DNA from: Mobiluncus massiliensis
GTDB taxonomy: Bacteria > Actinomycetota > Actinomycetes > Actinomycetales > Actinomycetaceae
Assembly (NCBI RefSeq): GCF_949769255.1
Contig: NZ_OX458329.1
Span: forward strand, 2,152,030-2,216,029
DNA: 64,000 bases
Direction of reading: 5' to 3'
Shown: positions 53,330 to 63,133 of the stretch, piece after piece
How positions within the stretch are numbered: position 1 is the stretch's first letter
Layout: each line of letters opens with the position of its first letter
The notes under the pieces: generated by a model
The model's database searches: none
The model's input: the letters and a program-made list of their open reading frames with translations, nothing else
What the model was told of the DNA's origin: nothing
Made by a program: the position numbers and the translations under genes

Positions 53330-54355
53330 ATGGTAATGTCACAAGCACTGACTTTGAGCGGGCTTCAGAAAGCCGCCTTGCTGCTGATTCAAATCGGTAA
53401 GGATCGCGCTGCTCGCGTCATGAGCGAAATGACTGACGATGAGGTCGAAGCGCTGTCAGCTGAAATCTTGCGGATGACCAACGTACCTCGCGAAATCACC
53501 GCGGACGTCATCGATGAGTTCTATGAAAACTCCATAGCATCGGCAAGTTTGCAACTGGGCCACGGCGGCCTGGACTACGCCCAGAAAGTTCTGGAACAGA
53601 CTTTCGGCAAGGAAAAAGCTGCGGAAATCATGGAACGCCTGATGCAGGGCATGCAAGGGCAGCCTTTCGATTTCCTGAAGTCCGCCGACCCGCGTGAAAT
53701 CGTGACGTTGGTTTCCTCCGAGCACCCCCAGACGATTGCCCTGGTGCTGGCGCACCTGCGTCCGGATCACGCCGCGCGTGTCATGGCTGGTCTGGGTCCG
53801 AAACTTCAAGGCGATGTGGCAGTGCGCATCGCCCAGATGGAACGGGCTAACCCCGAAATGGTTACCCTGGTGGCTGCTTCCCTGCAAAAGAAGGCTGAGC
53901 AGGTCATTAACTCTGAAGAAATGCAAGCTATCGGCGGTGTCGAACCGCTGGTCGACATCATCAACCGGGCCGATCCGGGTACTGAAAAGATGATTCTGAC
54001 CGGGCTGGAAGAACGTGACGAGGACCTGGCTGATGAAGTCCGCTCCCGGATGTTCGTCTTTGAAGACATCGTTATGCTCGAAGATCGGGGTATTCAGCTG
54101 GTGCTGCGTCAGGTCGACGGGGCTCGCCTGGCGATGGCCCTGAAGGGCACGAACGAAGATTTGCGTTCTCGCTTGATGAAGAACCTTTCCGAGCGTGCTC
54201 GCCAGAATGTCATGGAAGAAATCGACATGCTGGGCAGCGTGCGCATGAGCCAGGTTCAGGAAGCTCGTTCCGAAATCGTCCAGCTGATCCGCAAGATGGA
54301 GGAATCTGGCCAAATCGTCATCCGCCGCGAGGAGGAAGACGAATATGTGGCTTGA
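53330..54355 (+). CDS. fliG: Flagellar motor switch protein FliG
   Basis: 341 residues, usual length. N-terminal domain LSGLQKAALLLIQIGKDRAA, the middle EHPQTIALVLAHLRPDHAAR (EHPQ motif), and the C-terminal torque domain MFVFEDIVMLEDRGIQLVLR and EIDMLGSVRMSQVQEARSE with the charged helix that meets MotA. It overlaps fliH by 11 nt. Confidence 0.96.
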   Translation: MVMSQALTLSGLQKAALLLIQIGKDRAARVMSEMTDDEVEALSAEILRMTNVPREITADVIDEFYENSIASASLQLGHGGLDYAQKVLEQTFGKEKAAEIMERLMQGMQGQPFDFLKSADPREIVTLVSSEHPQTIALVLAHLRPDHAARVMAGLGPKLQGDVAVRIAQMERANPEMVTLVAASLQKKAEQVINSEEMQAIGGVEPLVDIINRADPGTEKMILTGLEERDEDLADEVRSRMFVFEDIVMLEDRGIQLVLRQVDGARLAMALKGTNEDLRSRLMKNLSERARQNVMEEIDMLGSVRMSQVQEARSEIVQLIRKMEESGQIVIRREEEDEYVA

Positions 54356-55049
54356 CCAGGACCTCTTGGAGGTCAAAGAAAACCAGCGACGCGGCGGTGC
54401 GCCCAATCCGGTGCCGCTATCCACCGCGGCCGGGTCGGCTACGGCGGGCGCGTTCCGTTTGGCAGGCGCTTCCAACCAAGCCAAAGGCGACGACAAATCC
54501 ACTCAGGCCTTCGGATACGCCAAAGGCTTTTCTTCCGGGTGGGCTGCCGGTCAAAAACGGGCGACTCGTGAAGCTGAACAGGAACGCAACATCCTCAACG
54601 AGGACGCGCGTCTGGCTGAAGAAGCCCGTACCGAGGCTTATGTGGACGCGATGGATGAAATCCAGGCTATTGCCGATGCGGTTTCCTCCCGGGACGCCCT
54701 GGTCATCGAAGACATGAAAGCCGCGCTGATGGAAGCGGCAGTGGATTTAGCGGAAGCCCTGATCGGGGCGGAGCTTTCCGATGAACCGACTCGCGCCAAG
54801 GCGGCGTTAAAGCGGGCTTTGTCGATGAATGACCCGAAAGACATTGTGAAGGTCAATATGAACCCACAGGATGTGGCTACGCTGACCAGCTTGGGCGTGG
54901 ATTGCCCGGTACAGCTGGTTCCCGATTCGGAACTGGATCCGGGCGACGCAGTGGCTTACATGCCGGAGGGTTTGCTGGATGCCCGGCTGACTTCGGCTGT
55001 GCGGCGTGCGCGAGAGGCTCTGGTGTCCGCTCAAGCAGCCGAGGAGTGA
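54345..55049 (+). CDS. fliH: Flagellar export ATPase regulator FliH
   Basis: 234 residues. FliH/YscL pattern: N-terminal variable region, a Gly/Ala-containing helix (AFGYAKGFSSGWAAGQKRAT), a long coiled coil and the C-terminal domain VDLAEALIGAELSDEPTRAK to PGDAVAYMPEGLLDARLTSA. It dimerises and binds FliI, docking it to the export gate. Its start lies inside fliG and its end overlaps fliI's upstream region. Confidence 0.88.
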   Translation: MWLDQDLLEVKENQRRGGAPNPVPLSTAAGSATAGAFRLAGASNQAKGDDKSTQAFGYAKGFSSGWAAGQKRATREAEQERNILNEDARLAEEARTEAYVDAMDEIQAIADAVSSRDALVIEDMKAALMEAAVDLAEALIGAELSDEPTRAKAALKRALSMNDPKDIVKVNMNPQDVATLTSLGVDCPVQLVPDSELDPGDAVAYMPEGLLDARLTSAVRRAREALVSAQAAEE

Positions 55050-55054
55050 GCGTC

Positions 55055-56380
55055 TTGGAGCTGGCAACTTTACCCTCTTTTGTGAGTTTGCTGAACGCCT
55101 CGCGCCCCCAACGGGTCGGTGAGGTGGAGTCCGTTGTGGGTCTGTCTGTGCAGGTCCGCGGCTTGCAATGCTCTGTGGGTGAAGTCGTGTTGGTTGGCGA
55201 TGATCCGGGAGTTCCCGCCGAAGTGGTGGCGCTGGATGCGGGCATCGCCTCGTGTATGCCCCTGGACAATCTGGACGGTTTGCGGATTGGTTCTCCGGTT
55301 CGCGGTACCGGTCTGCCGGCCACAGTTCCGGTCGGTCCGGCTCTGTTGGGTCGGGTCATTGATGCGGCGGGTCGCCCGCTTGACGGTAAAGGCCCTATCT
55401 ATGCGGCTGACCGGGTGCCGATTCACGGGGCGGCTCCCAACGCTTTGGAGCGTGCTCGGATTGATATGCCCGTCGCGATGGGGGTGCGGGTTTTGGACAC
55501 CCTGGTGACCTTGGGGCGAGGCCAGCGCATTGGCCTGTTTGCCGGTTCCGGGGTCGGCAAATCGACTTTGATGTCGATGATTGCTCGCGGCACGAATGCC
55601 GAAGTCTGTGTCATCGCCCTGGTGGGCGAGCGCGGGCGGGAGGTCCGGGAGTTTTTGGAAGACGACTTGGGCGAGGAGGGTCTGTCCCGTTCTGTCGTGG
55701 TGGTGGCGACTTCTGACGAGTCCCCGATGTTGCGCAAACGCGCCGCTTTCACTGCCACCCGGGTCGCTGAGTACTACCGGGACGCGGGTCGCCACGTCCT
55801 GCTGATGATGGATTCCCTGACCCGTACCTGCATGGCCCAGCGCGAAATCGGCCTGTCTGTAGGCGAACCGCCCGCCACTCGCGGCTACCCGCCTTCGACT
55901 TTCTCGATGATGGCGCAACTGTTGGAACGGGCCGGTTCCGGTTCGGTTGGGTCCGTGACCGGCATCTACACGGTGCTGGTGGACGGGGACGACCACAACG
56001 AACCCATCGCTGACCAGGCGCGCTCCATTCTGGATGGGCACGTGGTGCTGGATCGGAAACTGGCGGTGGCTGGACACTATCCGGCTATCGACGCCCTGGG
56101 CTCCATCTCCCGGGTGGCTTCCAAAGTCACTACACGGGAACAAAAGGAGGCCGCTACCGCCCTGCGTCAGATTATGGGGGCGAAGCGTTCGGTCCAGGAC
56201 CTGCTGGATGTGGGGGCTTATCAGGCGGGCACGAATCCCGAAGTGGACACGGCTGTGAAATATGACGCCGACATCGAAGCGTTCCTGACTCAAAAGACCG
56301 ATGAAAAGGTCGAATTCGACGCGGCTTGGTCGCAACTGTTTGATCTCTATCAGGCTTTCAAGTCTGAGAAAGCGGCATAG
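55055..56380 (+). CDS. fliI: Flagellar export ATPase FliI
   Basis: 441 residues from the TTG at 55055, chosen because GAGGAG lies 8 nt upstream and the product length matches FliI; a GTG at 55046 is within that ribosome site. Walker A AGSGVGKS (about 163-170), GERGREVREF, the catalytic VLLMMDSLTRTCMAQREIGL, and the C-terminal EKAAW-like VGAYQAGTNPEVDTAVKYDA are typical. It is an F1-like hexamer that powers early steps of flagellar export. Confidence 0.95.
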   Translation: MELATLPSFVSLLNASRPQRVGEVESVVGLSVQVRGLQCSVGEVVLVGDDPGVPAEVVALDAGIASCMPLDNLDGLRIGSPVRGTGLPATVPVGPALLGRVIDAAGRPLDGKGPIYAADRVPIHGAAPNALERARIDMPVAMGVRVLDTLVTLGRGQRIGLFAGSGVGKSTLMSMIARGTNAEVCVIALVGERGREVREFLEDDLGEEGLSRSVVVVATSDESPMLRKRAAFTATRVAEYYRDAGRHVLLMMDSLTRTCMAQREIGLSVGEPPATRGYPPSTFSMMAQLLERAGSGSVGSVTGIYTVLVDGDDHNEPIADQARSILDGHVVLDRKLAVAGHYPAIDALGSISRVASKVTTREQKEAATALRQIMGAKRSVQDLLDVGAYQAGTNPEVDTAVKYDADIEAFLTQKTDEKVEFDAAWSQLFDLYQAFKSEKAA

Positions 56381-56392
56381 GGGGTGTAGTCA

Positions 56393-56932
56393 ATGGTAGA
56401 TCGCGCGTTCCGTCTTCAGGGTTTACTCAATTTACGCCAGCTCCAAGAGGATCAGGCGGCGGGTCGTCTGGCCTCGGCTCACGCGGACTTAAACCACGCG
56501 GATCAGCAGCTGTCCTCAGCCCGTGCCCGGCTCGGTTCCATGCAGACTACCGGGGCCACAAACCTGGCTGTAGCTGCGGCGATGCGTAACGCGGCAATGA
56601 TGCAGATTCAGGAGGGCATTGCTCGAAAAGAGTACGCGCAAGCGGTGGTGGATCGGCGTCAGGATGAATGGCAGGGGGCTCGTCGCCTCACTGCAACCTT
56701 AGAAAAACTTGAAAATCGTCATGCGGAAGAAGTTATTGCCGATGATTTGCATAAGGAACAGGTTGTTCTTGATGAGCTTGCGTCTCACATGGGCAACACT
56801 GGCAGTGCCACGGAGGGCAAAACCGGTGCGGAACCGCGTGTTCGCACGATAAGGGAAACGCTCCCGAGTGAGTCTGCGACAGGCTCAACCGGTCAGCAAA
56901 GCCCCGCTTTTGCCAAGGGAGGTCAATTGTGA
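56393..56932 (+). CDS. fliJ: Flagellar export coiled-coil protein FliJ
   Basis: 179 residues, mostly coiled coil, starting with the FliJ-type FRLQGLLNLRQLQEDQAAGR. It sits on FliI as the central stalk and helps open the export gate. Sequence conservation in this family is low, so position (after fliI) carries much of the call. The end overlaps the NlpC/P60 gene by 4 nt. Confidence 0.82.
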   Translation: MVDRAFRLQGLLNLRQLQEDQAAGRLASAHADLNHADQQLSSARARLGSMQTTGATNLAVAAAMRNAAMMQIQEGIARKEYAQAVVDRRQDEWQGARRLTATLEKLENRHAEEVIADDLHKEQVVLDELASHMGNTGSATEGKTGAEPRVRTIRETLPSESATGSTGQQSPAFAKGGQL

Positions 56933-58107
56933 GCCTGGCTAGTGTCCAGTCAAGAATCAGTGCGATTCAAGACATGATTAATGCGTTGAATAACAACGGC
57001 CGTCCACCGGTCTCGGTGACCGAGAGTGGGGCGGCAAAATCAACGTCTAAAAATTCCGAGACTACGGGAGACTTCAGCACCAAGTTGGCCAGCCAAATTT
57101 CTGCGGCCAATAAGGCCACTCCCACCCGGACTTCCGGTAAAGGGCAGATCCAAGGAGCTCCCGGAACCGCTGAGGCTTTCGTGGAAAAGGTTCGGTCCTA
57201 CATCGGGGTGCCCTACGTGTGGGGCGGTACTGACCCCGCCAAGGGGCTGGATTGTTCCGGGTTAGTGCAAACTGCCGCTAGGGAAGTCGGCGTGACTTTG
57301 CCACGCGTCACTTACGATCAGCAGCACTCCGGCGTGGAAGTTGACGGCATTGAAAATGCGAAGCCCGGCGACCTGCTGATTCTGCGCAACTCCGGACACG
57401 TGGCAGTGTATGTCGGCAACGGCAAGGCGATTCACGCGCCGCGCCCCGGCAAGACCGTAACGGAAGCCAACGTTTCTGACTTGGGTCCGATTGTCACCAT
57501 TCGCCGCGTGATGCCCTCCGCGGGAGACGCTCCGGGGGCACCCGTTTCGACTGTAAACGCGGCGACGGCTCCGGATACTGCCAAGGCCGCTTCCCGCGTC
57601 ACCCCGTCCGTGGAAGATTCCGATAACTCCGCAGCCCCGACCGGGGTCACCGCGAACGCGGCTTTCCGAGACAACGGTAGCGCGGTGGCGCCTTCGCCGG
57701 ATGCCGTGGCGGCGGGCTTGGTGAGCTTGCTGGGAGCCTTGGGTAATGCGGCTTTGGCCCAAAATAACGCGGCTACTGGCCCGGCTAACCGCGGTGCGGC
57801 GAATCCGGGCAATCCGTCCGCAGACCTGGCTGCCGCGCTGGTGGGAGCCTTGTCAGGAGCGGGAGCGGGCACTGCCGGTGCGAATCCGCTGGCCGCCTTG
57901 ATGGGAACCGCGAACTCGAATAATTCTTACAGTTCGACCCTGCTCAGCCAGTTCTTGGGCGGCTCCTCACTGTACGGTTCTAACGCGGCCGGTGGCTTGG
58001 GGGCTTTGGCCGGGAACCGCGGCACGATGGGAGCCAACGCGAGCTTGAGCAATACCGCGTCGTCCTTGAGTGCGTTGGGCGCCCTACGTTCATCTTTGGG
58101 GGTGTGA
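56929..58107 (+). CDS. NlpC/P60 peptidase encoded in the flagellar operon
   Basis: 392 residues. GTG start overlapping fliJ. A helical N-terminus (VQSRISAIQDMINALN), a linker, then the C40 peptidase core (about 80-190): Cys109 in GLDCSGLVQ, His157 in SGHVAVYVG and His169 in KAIHAPRPG. The last 200 residues are Ala/Gly/Asn/Ser-rich, without a known fold. No classical signal peptide is seen, so export through the flagellar apparatus is likely. It takes the place where other bacteria have the muramidase FlgJ, and would open the wall for the rod. This role is inferred from position and chemistry. Confidence 0.85.
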   Translation: MSLASVQSRISAIQDMINALNNNGRPPVSVTESGAAKSTSKNSETTGDFSTKLASQISAANKATPTRTSGKGQIQGAPGTAEAFVEKVRSYIGVPYVWGGTDPAKGLDCSGLVQTAAREVGVTLPRVTYDQQHSGVEVDGIENAKPGDLLILRNSGHVAVYVGNGKAIHAPRPGKTVTEANVSDLGPIVTIRRVMPSAGDAPGAPVSTVNAATAPDTAKAASRVTPSVEDSDNSAAPTGVTANAAFRDNGSAVAPSPDAVAAGLVSLLGALGNAALAQNNAATGPANRGAANPGNPSADLAAALVGALSGAGAGTAGANPLAALMGTANSNNSYSSTLLSQFLGGSSLYGSNAAGGLGALAGNRGTMGANASLSNTASSLSALGALRSSLGV

Positions 58108-58108
58108 C

Positions 58109-59656
58109 ATGATCGATATTAAGAACACGAACGCGGCCGCGGTGGCTGCCCAAATGGCTTCGCAAGGTGCGAAAACAGCCGACACCACCGCTTTTGAGTC
58201 CCTCATGAGCGCGTTGGCGACCGAAGCTCGCACTCCCGATGAAGGCGTGGCGCGCCGCGGGGAAAACCACCCCGGCTCGGCTCGTGATTCCCGCCCTGCT
58301 CCGGCAAAGCCTTCCCGTGTCGGGGCGACTGAACCGGGAGCGTCGGTTCGTCCGTCCCGTACGCGTCATGACAACCCTGGTCAACCTGGCAATGTCCGGG
58401 CCGACAAGCCCGAGCGTCCCGAACGCCTGGAACGCCCGGGGCGTCCCGAAAAAGTTGCGGCGAAGGACTCGACCACCCCAAAGGACCGCGCTGATAAAGC
58501 GAAACCGGCCGATGAGCCGGCTCAGGACACTACGAAATCGGCCGATACTGAACAGACTGCGGAAACCACCCCCGCTGCGGACACCGCCGCGAATACCGTG
58601 GTTGCGCCGCAAACCGGGACGGATATGGCCGCAGAAATTGTGGAAACGCTGACGGAAACCGCTGAAACGACCCCGGAAGTGGTCTCGGAGGAATCTGCCG
58701 TCCCCCTCACCCCGGAGGAAACCACGGCGCAGACCCCAGCGCCAGCTCTAGAAACGGAAACGGCGGCGCCCGAAACTGAGGAACCGGCTTTGACCCAGCC
58801 CGAGGCCGCCCCGGACACTCCGGAGCCCTCCGCTACCGTGGCCCAGACGCCGCAGACAGAAAAACCGATAGACGGGGCAGACATCGCCGCCCAGCTGAAA
58901 TCCGGGAAAGCCCCGTCACTGATTCCGGCAAAACCTGAGGTCGCAGCTCCGGTGGTGCCCGAAGCAACCGAGCAGCCAGCATTAATGTCCGAAGCCTTGG
59001 CGGCGGCCGGGCAAACAGCTGGAAACACCGCGAATACAACCGCGGCGGGAGCGTCCAATGCGGGTAGCTCCGCGGTGAGCGCCGTGTCCGGCACCTCGGC
59101 TCAGACCACCCCCGTGGCATCTGCCGCGCCGGCCGCTGCTCCGGCTGCCTCCGCTCCGAACCCGGTGGCCCAAGCCGCCCCGACTTACGCCCCGAACTTG
59201 AGCCAGCAGCTCTTTGACCAGATGCAGCACCAGCTGTCGCGGTTGAAAGTGTTGGGTCAGGGTCAGCATCAGTTGAAGTTAGCCATCAACCCCGAGACCT
59301 TTGGTCCGGTGCGGGTGGCGGCGAACTTCCACGCTGACGGCACCGTGCATCTGCAGCTGTTGGGAGCTTCGGAGGCGGCGCGCGACCAGCTGCGCCAAGT
59401 GCTCAGCGACTTGCGCCGTGACCTGGCTTCCACCGGGTTGCAGGCGGATTTGGATGTGGCGGAAAACGCCCAAGAGTTTGCCCAGTTCACGGGCGCTGGA
59501 ACCGGTTCTTCCGAGAGGGAAACCGGTCAGGCTGGCCAGGCGGGCGCAGCCGGTACGGATGGATCCGAAACTGAACCAGAAGACGTTGTGTCCAGGCCGA
59601 AGGTGGGTGACGTCCTGAAGGACGGCACTGATGGTTCGGTGGATATGTTCGCGTGA
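58109..59656 (+). CDS. fliK: Flagellar hook-length control protein FliK
   Basis: 515 residues from the ATG at 58109. The long Pro/Ala/Glu/Thr-rich N-terminal and middle region (about 40-370) is typical of the ruler part. The C-terminal Flg_hook domain (about 385-470) includes LKLAINPETFGPVRVAANFH and GTVHLQLLGASEAARDQLRQ. It measures hook length and switches export specificity. Followed after 16 nt by flgD. Confidence 0.88.
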   Translation: MIDIKNTNAAAVAAQMASQGAKTADTTAFESLMSALATEARTPDEGVARRGENHPGSARDSRPAPAKPSRVGATEPGASVRPSRTRHDNPGQPGNVRADKPERPERLERPGRPEKVAAKDSTTPKDRADKAKPADEPAQDTTKSADTEQTAETTPAADTAANTVVAPQTGTDMAAEIVETLTETAETTPEVVSEESAVPLTPEETTAQTPAPALETETAAPETEEPALTQPEAAPDTPEPSATVAQTPQTEKPIDGADIAAQLKSGKAPSLIPAKPEVAAPVVPEATEQPALMSEALAAAGQTAGNTANTTAAGASNAGSSAVSAVSGTSAQTTPVASAAPAAAPAASAPNPVAQAAPTYAPNLSQQLFDQMQHQLSRLKVLGQGQHQLKLAINPETFGPVRVAANFHADGTVHLQLLGASEAARDQLRQVLSDLRRDLASTGLQADLDVAENAQEFAQFTGAGTGSSERETGQAGQAGAAGTDGSETEPEDVVSRPKVGDVLKDGTDGSVDMFA

Positions 59657-59672
59657 TTGTGAGGAGAACACT

Positions 59673-60434
59673 ATGCCAGTTGATGCAGTAAGCGCCGGCG
59701 CCAATCCGATTGTGGATAACTACACAATCGGGGCGAACGCCAAAGCGAAAGAGGACGCGAAAACCCTCGCCACCACCAAGGAAATGAGCGATGCCGAAAA
59801 GCAGGCCCTGTTCCTTAAGAAAATGAACGAGGGACAAAAGACCGATAAGGCTGCTCAAACGAAGGAAAACCCCGGCAAGCTGGGCAAGGACGACTTCATG
59901 AAGTTGCTGTTGGCGACGTTGAAGTACCAGGACCCGACCGAGCCGATGGATACCGCGAAGCTGCTGGAACAGACCTCGACCATGACGAACATGGAACAGA
60001 TGATTCAGATGACCGAGGCCTCCAAGAAGTCTTTTGAGGCTCAGCAGCGCGCCCAGGGTACGACCATGGTCGGCAAGACGGCCGTGTATGACGCCGTTGA
60101 TGCTGATGGCAACGCCGTGACGACCGCGGGCAAGATTGAAGCCGTGGAGTTCCTGGCTGACGGCAAGGTCCTGGCCCACATCGGCAACCAAAAGGTCGAT
60201 ATGAGCGACATTCTCGGTATCGCCGACCCGACTGACGACACGCCTTTGGATAAGGCCATCAAGGATGCCGTGCAGGCAGGCCAAAAGACAGGCGCGGCCA
60301 CCGAACCCAATAACCCGCCGGCGGCTTCGGGAACTGCCACTGGAACCACCCCGAACCAGCCGGGAGCCACTCCCGCCCCGGCTACACAGACCACTAATCA
60401 AGGAAACAACACTCCAGCCCCCGCGGCTTCATAG
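59673..60434 (+). CDS. flgD: Flagellar hook cap protein FlgD
   Basis: 253 residues from the ATG at 59673 (GAGGAG upstream). N-terminal FlgD signature LGKDDFMKLLLATLKYQDPT with EPMDTAKLLEQTSTMTNMEQ, then a Tudor/Fn3-like middle and a disordered Gly/Ala/Pro/Thr tail of about 60 residues. It caps the hook during assembly. flgE follows after 17 nt. Confidence 0.93.
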   Translation: MPVDAVSAGANPIVDNYTIGANAKAKEDAKTLATTKEMSDAEKQALFLKKMNEGQKTDKAAQTKENPGKLGKDDFMKLLLATLKYQDPTEPMDTAKLLEQTSTMTNMEQMIQMTEASKKSFEAQQRAQGTTMVGKTAVYDAVDADGNAVTTAGKIEAVEFLADGKVLAHIGNQKVDMSDILGIADPTDDTPLDKAIKDAVQAGQKTGAATEPNNPPAASGTATGTTPNQPGATPAPATQTTNQGNNTPAPAAS

Positions 60435-60451
60435 AGCAAAGGAAAGAGAAA

Positions 60452-61906
60452 ATGTTACGTTCACTATTTACCGGAATCTCGGGCTTGAGTGTCCACCAGA
60501 CCATGCTCGATGTCACTTCCAACAACATCGCTAACGTCAATACCACCGGGTTTAAGAGCGCGTCGACTCGTTTTGAGGACACGTTCAGCCAGCTGGTGCG
60601 TTCGGGGGCGGCGCCTCGACTGAACGAGCGCGGCGGTATGAACCCCGCGCAGGTCGGTTTGGGTGTGAAGCTCCAGTCCATCACCCAAAACTTCACCGGC
60701 GGCGCGGCCCAGATGACGGGCCGTAACCTGGACACCATGATTAATGGTGACGGGTTCTATGTCCTGCGCAAAACGAACGGTTCCAGCGTGTACACCCGTA
60801 ACGGCTCCTTCGGTTTGGATGCCCAAGGCCAGGTCGTGGCGGCGGACGGCTCGTTCGTGCAGGGCTGGATGGGCGACAAGGACGGAACCATTAACGCTTC
60901 GGGTACTCCCGGCAATATCACCCTGCCGCTAACTCAGACGGTAGAGGGCAGACCGACTACCAAGGTCATTTATGGCGGCAACATTCCCGCTGACCAGATT
61001 TACATGGATCCGACCGGTTCCAAGACTTCGCCGGATAACGCGTTCCAGCGTTCCCAAATCGTGCACGCCTACGATGACAAAGGCAACCCGCACGACATCC
61101 TGCTGACTTTCGCGCGTAACGATTTTGCCAAACCTGGTTCGGAACCGGTGTGGGAGCTGCGTGCTTATGACGCAAACGCGTATAAAGAGCTAGATGAAAC
61201 CCAGCGTGAATTAACCACCGATAAGAAGGGGGCGCGTATCAAGCTGGATGTTACTGCCGGCGGTTCGGTCAGCGTCGGCGGTTCAAAGGTGAAAACTGCA
61301 GATACCGATGGCGTATTGCTGTTCAAGTTTAAGACCGACGGCACCTTGGACGAGGAATCTCAGAAGGCTCTGAAGACTGTTAAATTCAAGCTGGATCAAA
61401 TAAACGTGGACCAAACAAAAACCCCGAAGGAGACAAACATCCTCACCCCGGATGTTACTAAGCAACCGGTAAACCTGGACCTGTCCGCGATGACCGGCTT
61501 CGGCGGGGTTAATAACTTCGGTCAAAAGCAGGTCGATGGCAATATGGCGGGCTACATGACGGGTTACTCGGTCGAGGCTGACGGCACGATTCGTGGCACG
61601 TTCTCGAACGGGGATAACCGGCCGTTGGCGCGTATCGCTGTGGCCAGTTTTGCCAACCCGCTGGGCTTGGAAAAGGCCGGCAGCTCTTACTTCGTGGAAT
61701 CCGGTAACTCCGGGCAGCCCCAGATTGGCGAAGCCGGCACCGGCCAGCGCGGCGCCATGACGGGCGGCGCCGTCGAAATGTCGAACGTAGACCTGGCCGC
61801 CGAGTTCACGAACCTGATTCTGTCCCAGCGCGGTTTCCAGGCGAACAGCCGCGTTATCACCACCTCGGATGAAATCCTGCAGGAACTGGTGAATATGAAG
61901 CGCTAA
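60452..61906 (+). CDS. flgE: Flagellar hook protein FlgE
   Basis: 484 residues. N-terminus RSLFTGISGLSVHQTMLDVT and SNNIANVNTTGFKSASTRFE; C-terminus EMSNVDLAAEFTNLILSQRG with FQANSRVITTSDEILQELVN, typical of hook and distal rod proteins. Longer than FlgG and with the hook-type insert, so called FlgE. A weak hairpin and a 125-nt gap precede flbD. Confidence 0.94.
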   Translation: MLRSLFTGISGLSVHQTMLDVTSNNIANVNTTGFKSASTRFEDTFSQLVRSGAAPRLNERGGMNPAQVGLGVKLQSITQNFTGGAAQMTGRNLDTMINGDGFYVLRKTNGSSVYTRNGSFGLDAQGQVVAADGSFVQGWMGDKDGTINASGTPGNITLPLTQTVEGRPTTKVIYGGNIPADQIYMDPTGSKTSPDNAFQRSQIVHAYDDKGNPHDILLTFARNDFAKPGSEPVWELRAYDANAYKELDETQRELTTDKKGARIKLDVTAGGSVSVGGSKVKTADTDGVLLFKFKTDGTLDEESQKALKTVKFKLDQINVDQTKTPKETNILTPDVTKQPVNLDLSAMTGFGGVNNFGQKQVDGNMAGYMTGYSVEADGTIRGTFSNGDNRPLARIAVASFANPLGLEKAGSSYFVESGNSGQPQIGEAGTGQRGAMTGGAVEMSNVDLAAEFTNLILSQRGFQANSRVITTSDEILQELVNMKR

Positions 61907-62031
61907 ACCAGGGGTAAACCGGGACTGAACTCAGGGTGAAAAAACCCGAGAAATTCCTTGAAAAATCCCTAAAAGCCTTTCAATTTCAGAAAAAACACCG
62001 AAGTTAAGGAAAACCGCGCAGAGGAGGAACC

Positions 62032-62304
62032 ATGATTGCGTTGACACGCTTGGGCGGGTCGGACTTTGTCCTAAACCCTGACCTGATTGAGCGCGTCGAG
62101 TCCACGCCTGACACGATTATCGTCATGGTGGACGCAACTCGCTACGTGGTTTCCCAAACCGTGACCGAAGTCATCGAACTGATCCGTGAGGACCGCGCCC
62201 GCCTGCTGGCTCGCGTTGAGGAACTCATCCAAGACGATTCCCGGACTTCGACGCCTGCGGCGAGGCTTACCGTGGTGAACATTGAGAAAGATTCGGAGGA
62301 CTAA
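62032..62304 (+). CDS. flbD: Flagellar protein FlbD
   Basis: 90 residues. MIALTRLGGSDFVLNPDLIE and VESTPDTIIVMVDATRYVVS match the small FlbD family found next to motA in Gram-positive and spirochaete clusters. Function is not settled; it is cytoplasmic. RBS GAGGAGGAA precedes the ATG; the stop is 2 nt before motA. Confidence 0.92.
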   Translation: MIALTRLGGSDFVLNPDLIERVESTPDTIIVMVDATRYVVSQTVTEVIELIREDRARLLARVEELIQDDSRTSTPAARLTVVNIEKDSED

Positions 62305-62306
62305 GT

Positions 62307-63077
62307 ATGGATCCCGCATCAATCGTTGGCGTCGTTGGCGCGCTCTCGGCAGTAGTAGCCATGCTGTATATGGAGGGTGCCGAGATTACAAACATCCTGT
62401 TGCCCCCGCCCATGACCCTGGTCTTTGGGGGGACGATTCTGGCGACCATGGCGTCTTTTACCATGAGAGACTTCCTCTATGCTTTTGGCCAGGTTCCGAA
62501 AGCCTTCACGGCCAAGGTCCCCGATGCTACCGACGCGATTGACACGATTGTGTCGCTGTCTGAAAAAGCCCGCCGCGAAGGTCTGTTGGCTTTGGAAGAC
62601 GCCGCGAAAGGCATTGAGGACTCGTTTATGCGTGAAGGTTTGATGGCTGCCATCGATGGCATGGATCCCGAAGATTTGCGCTCCATGCTGACGGATAGAA
62701 TTGAGGCTCGCAAGCAGTCAGACAAGACCGCTTATGCCTGGTTCCACGTCGCTGGCGGTTATGCCCCGACCATTGGCGTTATCGGTACCGTGATTTCCCT
62801 GGTGCACGTGCTGACGCAGCTGTCCGAGCCCGAGACTTTGGGTCCGCTGATTGCTTCGGCTTTCGTGGCTACCCTGTGGGGTCTGCTCAGCGCGAACATG
62901 ATTTGGCTGCCGATTTCCTCCCGTATGCAGAGAATCTCCAATCTGGAGTTGGCTCGGATGGAAATCGTCATGGAAGGGCTCATCAGTCTGCAGTCCGGAG
63001 CGAACCCGCGTCAGGTTGGCGAACGTCTGCGTTCCTTGATTCCGCCGAACCAGCTAAAGGCCGAAAAAGCGGCCTAG
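62307..63077 (+). CDS. motA: Flagellar stator protein MotA
   Basis: 256 residues with four membrane spans (about 4-22, 30-50, 145-165, 180-200), the cytoplasmic loop carrying torque-related Arg/Glu, and the conserved Pro-rich VAGGYAPTIGVIGTVISLVH. It forms the H+ or Na+ stator channel with MotB. motB follows after 56 nt, with a ribosome site AGGAGGA. Confidence 0.95.
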   Translation: MDPASIVGVVGALSAVVAMLYMEGAEITNILLPPPMTLVFGGTILATMASFTMRDFLYAFGQVPKAFTAKVPDATDAIDTIVSLSEKARREGLLALEDAAKGIEDSFMREGLMAAIDGMDPEDLRSMLTDRIEARKQSDKTAYAWFHVAGGYAPTIGVIGTVISLVHVLTQLSEPETLGPLIASAFVATLWGLLSANMIWLPISSRMQRISNLELARMEIVMEGLISLQSGANPRQVGERLRSLIPPNQLKAEKAA

Positions 63078-63133
63078 GCCTGACCAGTCGTTAGGAAACG
63101 ACTTTTCCGCAAACACCGAGAGGAGGAACTTGT

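Noticed and set aside
55070..56335. 421-codon open frame on the minus strand
   Set aside because: Shadow of fliI on the other strand; no recognisable domain.
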